Positions 61,045 to 64,000 of a stretch of 64,000 nucleotides of DNA are shown piece by piece. The notes below the pieces were generated by a model. It did no database searches and was not told the origin of the DNA. It was given only the letters and a program-made list of their open reading frames with translations. Numbering within the stretch: the first letter of the stretch is position 1; each line of letters opens with the position of its first letter. The position numbers and the translations under genes were made by a program. The DNA comes from Tepidiphilus margaritifer DSM 15129 (GTDB taxonomy: Bacteria; Pseudomonadota; Gammaproteobacteria; Burkholderiales; Rhodocyclaceae), in contig NZ_AUDR01000013.1 of assembly GCF_000425565.1 (NCBI RefSeq), positions 186,001 to 250,000 of the forward strand. Reading direction: 5' to 3'.

Positions 61045-64000
61045 TTGAGGATCGCAACGGCAGTGCGCAAGCTGGGGATCGCGGCGGCGATGCTCGTGGG
61101 GGTCGCAGCGGTGATGACGGCGATGCTGCTCGCGGCGTTGCGGTTCTGGTTGTGGCCGGAGCTCGACTTGTGGCGCGATGCGCTGGTACGCGAACTCTCG
61201 GTGCGCAGCGGGATGGAGGTCTCGATCGGCCGCCTGGAAGGGCAGTGGGACGGCTGGTGGCCGGTGGCGGTGGCAAGCGACGTGCAGGTGCGTACCGGCG
61301 AAGCCGAGGCGTCGCTACCCCTCGTGCGGGTGACCTTGGGCGGAGGATGGGCGGCCTGGCGCGCCGGCAAGGGGGTGGTCCAGGTGCTCGTACCGGCGGC
61401 CCGGGTGCGGGTGGCCGATGCGGCGGCACTGGAGCAGCGGCTGCATTCCGGCGGCTCCACACCTTCGGCCGGTTTGCCGACCGGGGTGAGCATCGAAGTG
61501 GGCGAAGCGCGGCTCAGCTGGCGGCGCGATGGCAATGAGGCACATGCCCAAGGGTCGCTTGCTTTGGCGATGGGGGTGTGGGGCTGGCAGGCGGGGTTCG
61601 AGGGCGAAGCGCCGGGCGCAGTGCGGCATGCGGTGGTGCTGCTCTCCGGTTCGCGCCTGGGGCGGGTGGAGGCGCATTTCGACCTGAAGGAGATCGGCGG
61701 CGAGTCGCTCGCGCTGTGGTGGCCTCAGGCAGCGGATCTGCGGCCGCAAGGGTCGGTCTCAGGGGTGGTGGTCTCGAGTGGCCAGAACCTGCATTCGCTC
61801 GATCTCACCTTGGACGAAGTGGGTTGGGCGGCGGTGGGCGATTCCTTCGGCGTGCGTGGGGTGAGCGGGCACATCGCGGGGGATCGCGCAGGGGGCGAAT
61901 TCGCGTTGTCGATCGCCCAAGGGGCGATGAGCTGGCCGGCGGTGTGGCCTCGGCTCGAGACGGTGGCGGTGCCCGAGGGGGTGCTCCGGGGGCGTTGGGC
62001 GTACGATGGTAAGGGCTATGACCTGACGCTCGAAGAAGGGCGCCTGCGGACCGAGGATTTCACGGCGCAGGTGTCTGGCCGCTATCGGCTGGCGCGCACC
62101 GGCGACGTGGCCGATTTGCAAGGCTCGCTCGACGAGGTGGCGCTCGATCGGCTGGTGCGCTATCTGCCAGGAGGGGCGGTGGGGCCGCGGCTGCAGGAGT
62201 GGCTACACGATGCACTGGTGGCCGGCAAGCTCTCGTCCGTGGAGTTTCGCCTGCGCGGAGCGCTCGCCGACTTTCCGTTTCGCGGGGACGGTGGGGAGTT
62301 CTGGCTGCGCCTGCCGCTCGACGGGGTGACGCTGCGTTTTGCGTCGCAGTGGCCGGAATTCGAACAGGTGAAGGGGGTGGTGACGTTCGATCGAGGAGCG
62401 GTAGCGGTCGAGGTGAGCCAGGCACAAGCGCAAGGCGTGCGTTTCGGACCGATCCGCGCCTTCATTCCTGCGTTCGATGCCGAGATTCCTGTGCTGACGC
62501 TGACGGGTGAAGCCGAGGGGCCGTGGTCAGCGTTTCTGCGCTACGCCTCCGCCAGTCCTTTGCGCGAGGATGTGCCGCTCGCGGCCCTGCAGGCGGTGCA
62601 GCTCGAGGCGAAGACGGCGCTGCGCCTGGCGCTGACGCTGCCGTTCGGCGGCGATCTTCCCCCGGGGGTGAGCGGGACGCTGACGTTTTCCGAAGGGAAA
62701 ATCCCGGCCCAGGTAACCGGCTGGCCGATCGAGCAGATCCGCGGCGAGGTGGCGTTCGACGGGCGCGGCGTGCGCTCGGCGCAAGCCGCGGGCAAGTGGT
62801 GGAATGCCCCGGTGACGGCAAAATGGCTCGGGGGCGATCCGCCGAAACTCGCCTTGCAAGGGTCGTTCTCGGCGGCGCAGCTCTCGGCCGTATTCGGCAA
62901 ACTGCCGCTGTCGGGGTCGACGGCGGTGAGCGGGACGATGACCTTCGCCAAGGATGGGCCGGTGCTGGTGCTCACCTCCGATCTCACGGGCATGGGCTCG
63001 GATCTGCCGCCGCCATTGGACAAGGCCGCGGGGGCGCGTTGGCCGGGTCGGGCGGAGTTCAAGTTTTTGCCCACGGGCATGGAGGTAAGAGCGCAGCTCG
63101 GCGATCGCCTGAGTTTCGTGCGCGCCCGTGATGGTGCCTGGGCGGCGGCGGTGGGGGTGGTGGATGCGCCGCCGGCACCGCGCCAGGGCGGTCTGCTGCA
63201 GCTCGTCGCTTCCGAGCTCGATCTGGATCGCTGGCTGGCGGTGACCGACGGAATCGGCGATGGGGGAGGGGGAACGGCGTTTGCCGCACTGCAGGTGGAT
63301 GCGGCTGCGGCCCGTTTCCTCGGGCGACATTGGCATCGCGTGCACGTACAGGGCGAGAACAAGGCCCCAGTTTGGTCGCTGGCAGTGGCCGCGGACGAGG
63401 CCCAGGGCAACGTGCGCGTGACTTTGGGCAAGGAGGGAACGCAACGCGTCGAAGGGCGGTTCGCGAAGCTGATGATGCCGGAGGCCGAAGAAGAGCGCCA
63501 GGCGCCGCAGGAAGGGCGTCTGCCCGCTTTCGATCTCACCGTGGATCGTTTCGGTTTGGGGGATCGCTGGCTGGGGGCGCTCGCGCTGCGGGCGAGTCTC
63601 GCGCCGGGCAGGTGGTCGCTCGATGCGCTCACGCTCGAAGTGCCGTCGGCGTTTCGTATCGAGGCAAAGGGCGTATGGCGTGACGGCGGGAAAGCACAGA
63701 CGACGTTTTCTGCGTCGATGGCGATCGACGATGCCGGCAAGACGGTGCGGCATTGGTTCGACACGGGTGGCATCAAAGGCGGAAAGGGGACTTTGACCCT
63801 GAAAGGGCATTGGCCGGGCGCGCCGCTCGACTTCGATCTCTATCGACTAAGTGCCGAGGGTGAAATCGAGGTCACCAACGGGCGGTTCGAGGAGATCGAG
63901 CCTGGCGTGGGGCGTTTGCTGGGGATTTTGAGCCTGCAGAACCTGCCGCGGCGCTTGTTGCTCGATTTCGGCGATGTGTTTGCCAAAGGGATGGCCTTCG
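61045..64000 (+). CDS. YhdP-type AsmA-like protein, 3' end outside window
   Basis: 985 codons visible without a stop. Membrane anchor at about 10-35, then a large periplasmic beta-rich region of the DUF3971/AsmA-like class, which forms long lipid-carrying bridges to the outer membrane. Seen: RFWLWPELDLWRDALVREL just after the anchor, GMEVSIGRLEGQWDGWWP, IEVGEARLSWRRDG, and near the window end RLLGILSLQNLPRRLLLDFG. Start chosen as TTG at 61045: a stop codon at 61027 limits the frame and GAGGAGGG sits 8 bp upstream; the next candidate is GTG at 61063. Divergent from glnE. Confidence 0.88.
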   Translation, partial: MRIATAVRKLGIAAAMLVGVAAVMTAMLLAALRFWLWPELDLWRDALVRELSVRSGMEVSIGRLEGQWDGWWPVAVASDVQVRTGEAEASLPLVRVTLGGGWAAWRAGKGVVQVLVPAARVRVADAAALEQRLHSGGSTPSAGLPTGVSIEVGEARLSWRRDGNEAHAQGSLALAMGVWGWQAGFEGEAPGAVRHAVVLLSGSRLGRVEAHFDLKEIGGESLALWWPQAADLRPQGSVSGVVVSSGQNLHSLDLTLDEVGWAAVGDSFGVRGVSGHIAGDRAGGEFALSIAQGAMSWPAVWPRLETVAVPEGVLRGRWAYDGKGYDLTLEEGRLRTEDFTAQVSGRYRLARTGDVADLQGSLDEVALDRLVRYLPGGAVGPRLQEWLHDALVAGKLSSVEFRLRGALADFPFRGDGGEFWLRLPLDGVTLRFASQWPEFEQVKGVVTFDRGAVAVEVSQAQAQGVRFGPIRAFIPAFDAEIPVLTLTGEAEGPWSAFLRYASASPLREDVPLAALQAVQLEAKTALRLALTLPFGGDLPPGVSGTLTFSEGKIPAQVTGWPIEQIRGEVAFDGRGVRSAQAAGKWWNAPVTAKWLGGDPPKLALQGSFSAAQLSAVFGKLPLSGSTAVSGTMTFAKDGPVLVLTSDLTGMGSDLPPPLDKAAGARWPGRAEFKFLPTGMEVRAQLGDRLSFVRARDGAWAAAVGVVDAPPAPRQGGLLQLVASELDLDRWLAVTDGIGDGGGGTAFAALQVDAAAARFLGRHWHRVHVQGENKAPVWSLAVAADEAQGNVRVTLGKEGTQRVEGRFAKLMMPEAEEERQAPQEGRLPAFDLTVDRFGLGDRWLGALALRASLAPGRWSLDALTLEVPSAFRIEAKGVWRDGGKAQTTFSASMAIDDAGKTVRHWFDTGGIKGGKGTLTLKGHWPGAPLDFDLYRLSAEGEIEVTNGRFEEIEPGVGRLLGILSLQNLPRRLLLDFGDVFAKGMAF

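Noticed and set aside
61023-61538. Plus-strand frame starting at 61023
   Set aside because: It is out of frame with the long YhdP-type coding sequence that covers the same DNA and continues to the window end.

Overview
The window is dense, high-GC chromosomal DNA from a proteobacterium, most likely a betaproteobacterium. The evidence is a set of lineage-typical genes: a roughly 1300-residue DUF3683 FAD/Fe-S dehydrogenase, a DUF1840 gene beside hpt and xthA, a glnE facing a yhdP-type gene, and a livGFHM-livK operon with the binding protein last. The genus cannot be read safely. A Hydrogenophilaceae-like organism is a guess only. There are no rRNAs, insertion sequences, phage genes or CRISPR arrays. 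Both ends cut genes: metH on the left and a yhdP-type gene on the right.

Layout, left to right. 1-2.8 kb: 3' part of metH. 2.8-5.9 kb: a large periplasmic-PAS/GGDEF/EAL/CZB cyclic-di-GMP protein. 5.9-12.4 kb: a tetR-mfp-rnd-omp multidrug efflux operon with a clear palindromic operator at its head. 12.4-13.1 kb: an unrecognised secreted Cys-rich protein. 13.1-18.5 kb: a second cyclic-di-GMP locus, a three-gene operon made of a PhnD-like/PAS/GGDEF sensor, a stand-alone binding lipoprotein and an EAL protein with a degenerate GGDEF. 18.6-21.5 kb: namZ-like DUF1343 and prfC. 21.5-26.1 kb: branched-chain amino-acid ABC operon. 26.2-27.7 kb: PACE efflux gene translationally linked to murB. 27.8-30.9 kb: DUF1840, hpt, xthA, pyrE and a small secreted protein. 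30.9-34.8 kb: the giant dehydrogenase. 35.0-41.1 kb: ahpC, ahpF, kup and a catalase. 41.2-46.5 kb: cfa and a copper module (short Crp/Fnr-type regulator, PCu(A)C chaperone, Sco, divergent OprC-type TonB receptor). 46.5-53.2 kb: ttcA, a pyrimidine-dimer glycosylase, tRNA-Asn, cysK, rlmJ, a kinase-like small protein, tonB, ylqF and a chalcone-isomerase-like gene. 53.6-64 kb: a Nudix gene, mnmA, an unknown gene, sixA, CYTH-CHAD, glnE and yhdP.

Functional themes. (i) Two cyclic-di-GMP loci lie within 16 kb and carry three GGDEF proteins, all with predicted periplasmic input domains. (ii) Peroxide defence: the ahpC and catalase promoters share a nearly identical 13-bp element at the same distance from their -10 boxes, which points to one common activator, probably OxyR. 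(iii) Copper uptake and delivery to cytochrome oxidase is arranged around a divergent control region with an FNR/CRP-type box and a perfect inverted repeat. (iv) glnE, CYTH-CHAD and sixA form a compact operon linking nitrogen control, (poly)phosphate and phosphohistidine turnover.

The genome is very tightly packed. Several convergent gene pairs overlap at their 3' ends by 10-26 bp, and many operon neighbours overlap by 4 bp. Start codons were corrected upstream or downstream where signal peptides, Shine-Dalgarno sequences or family alignment decide.
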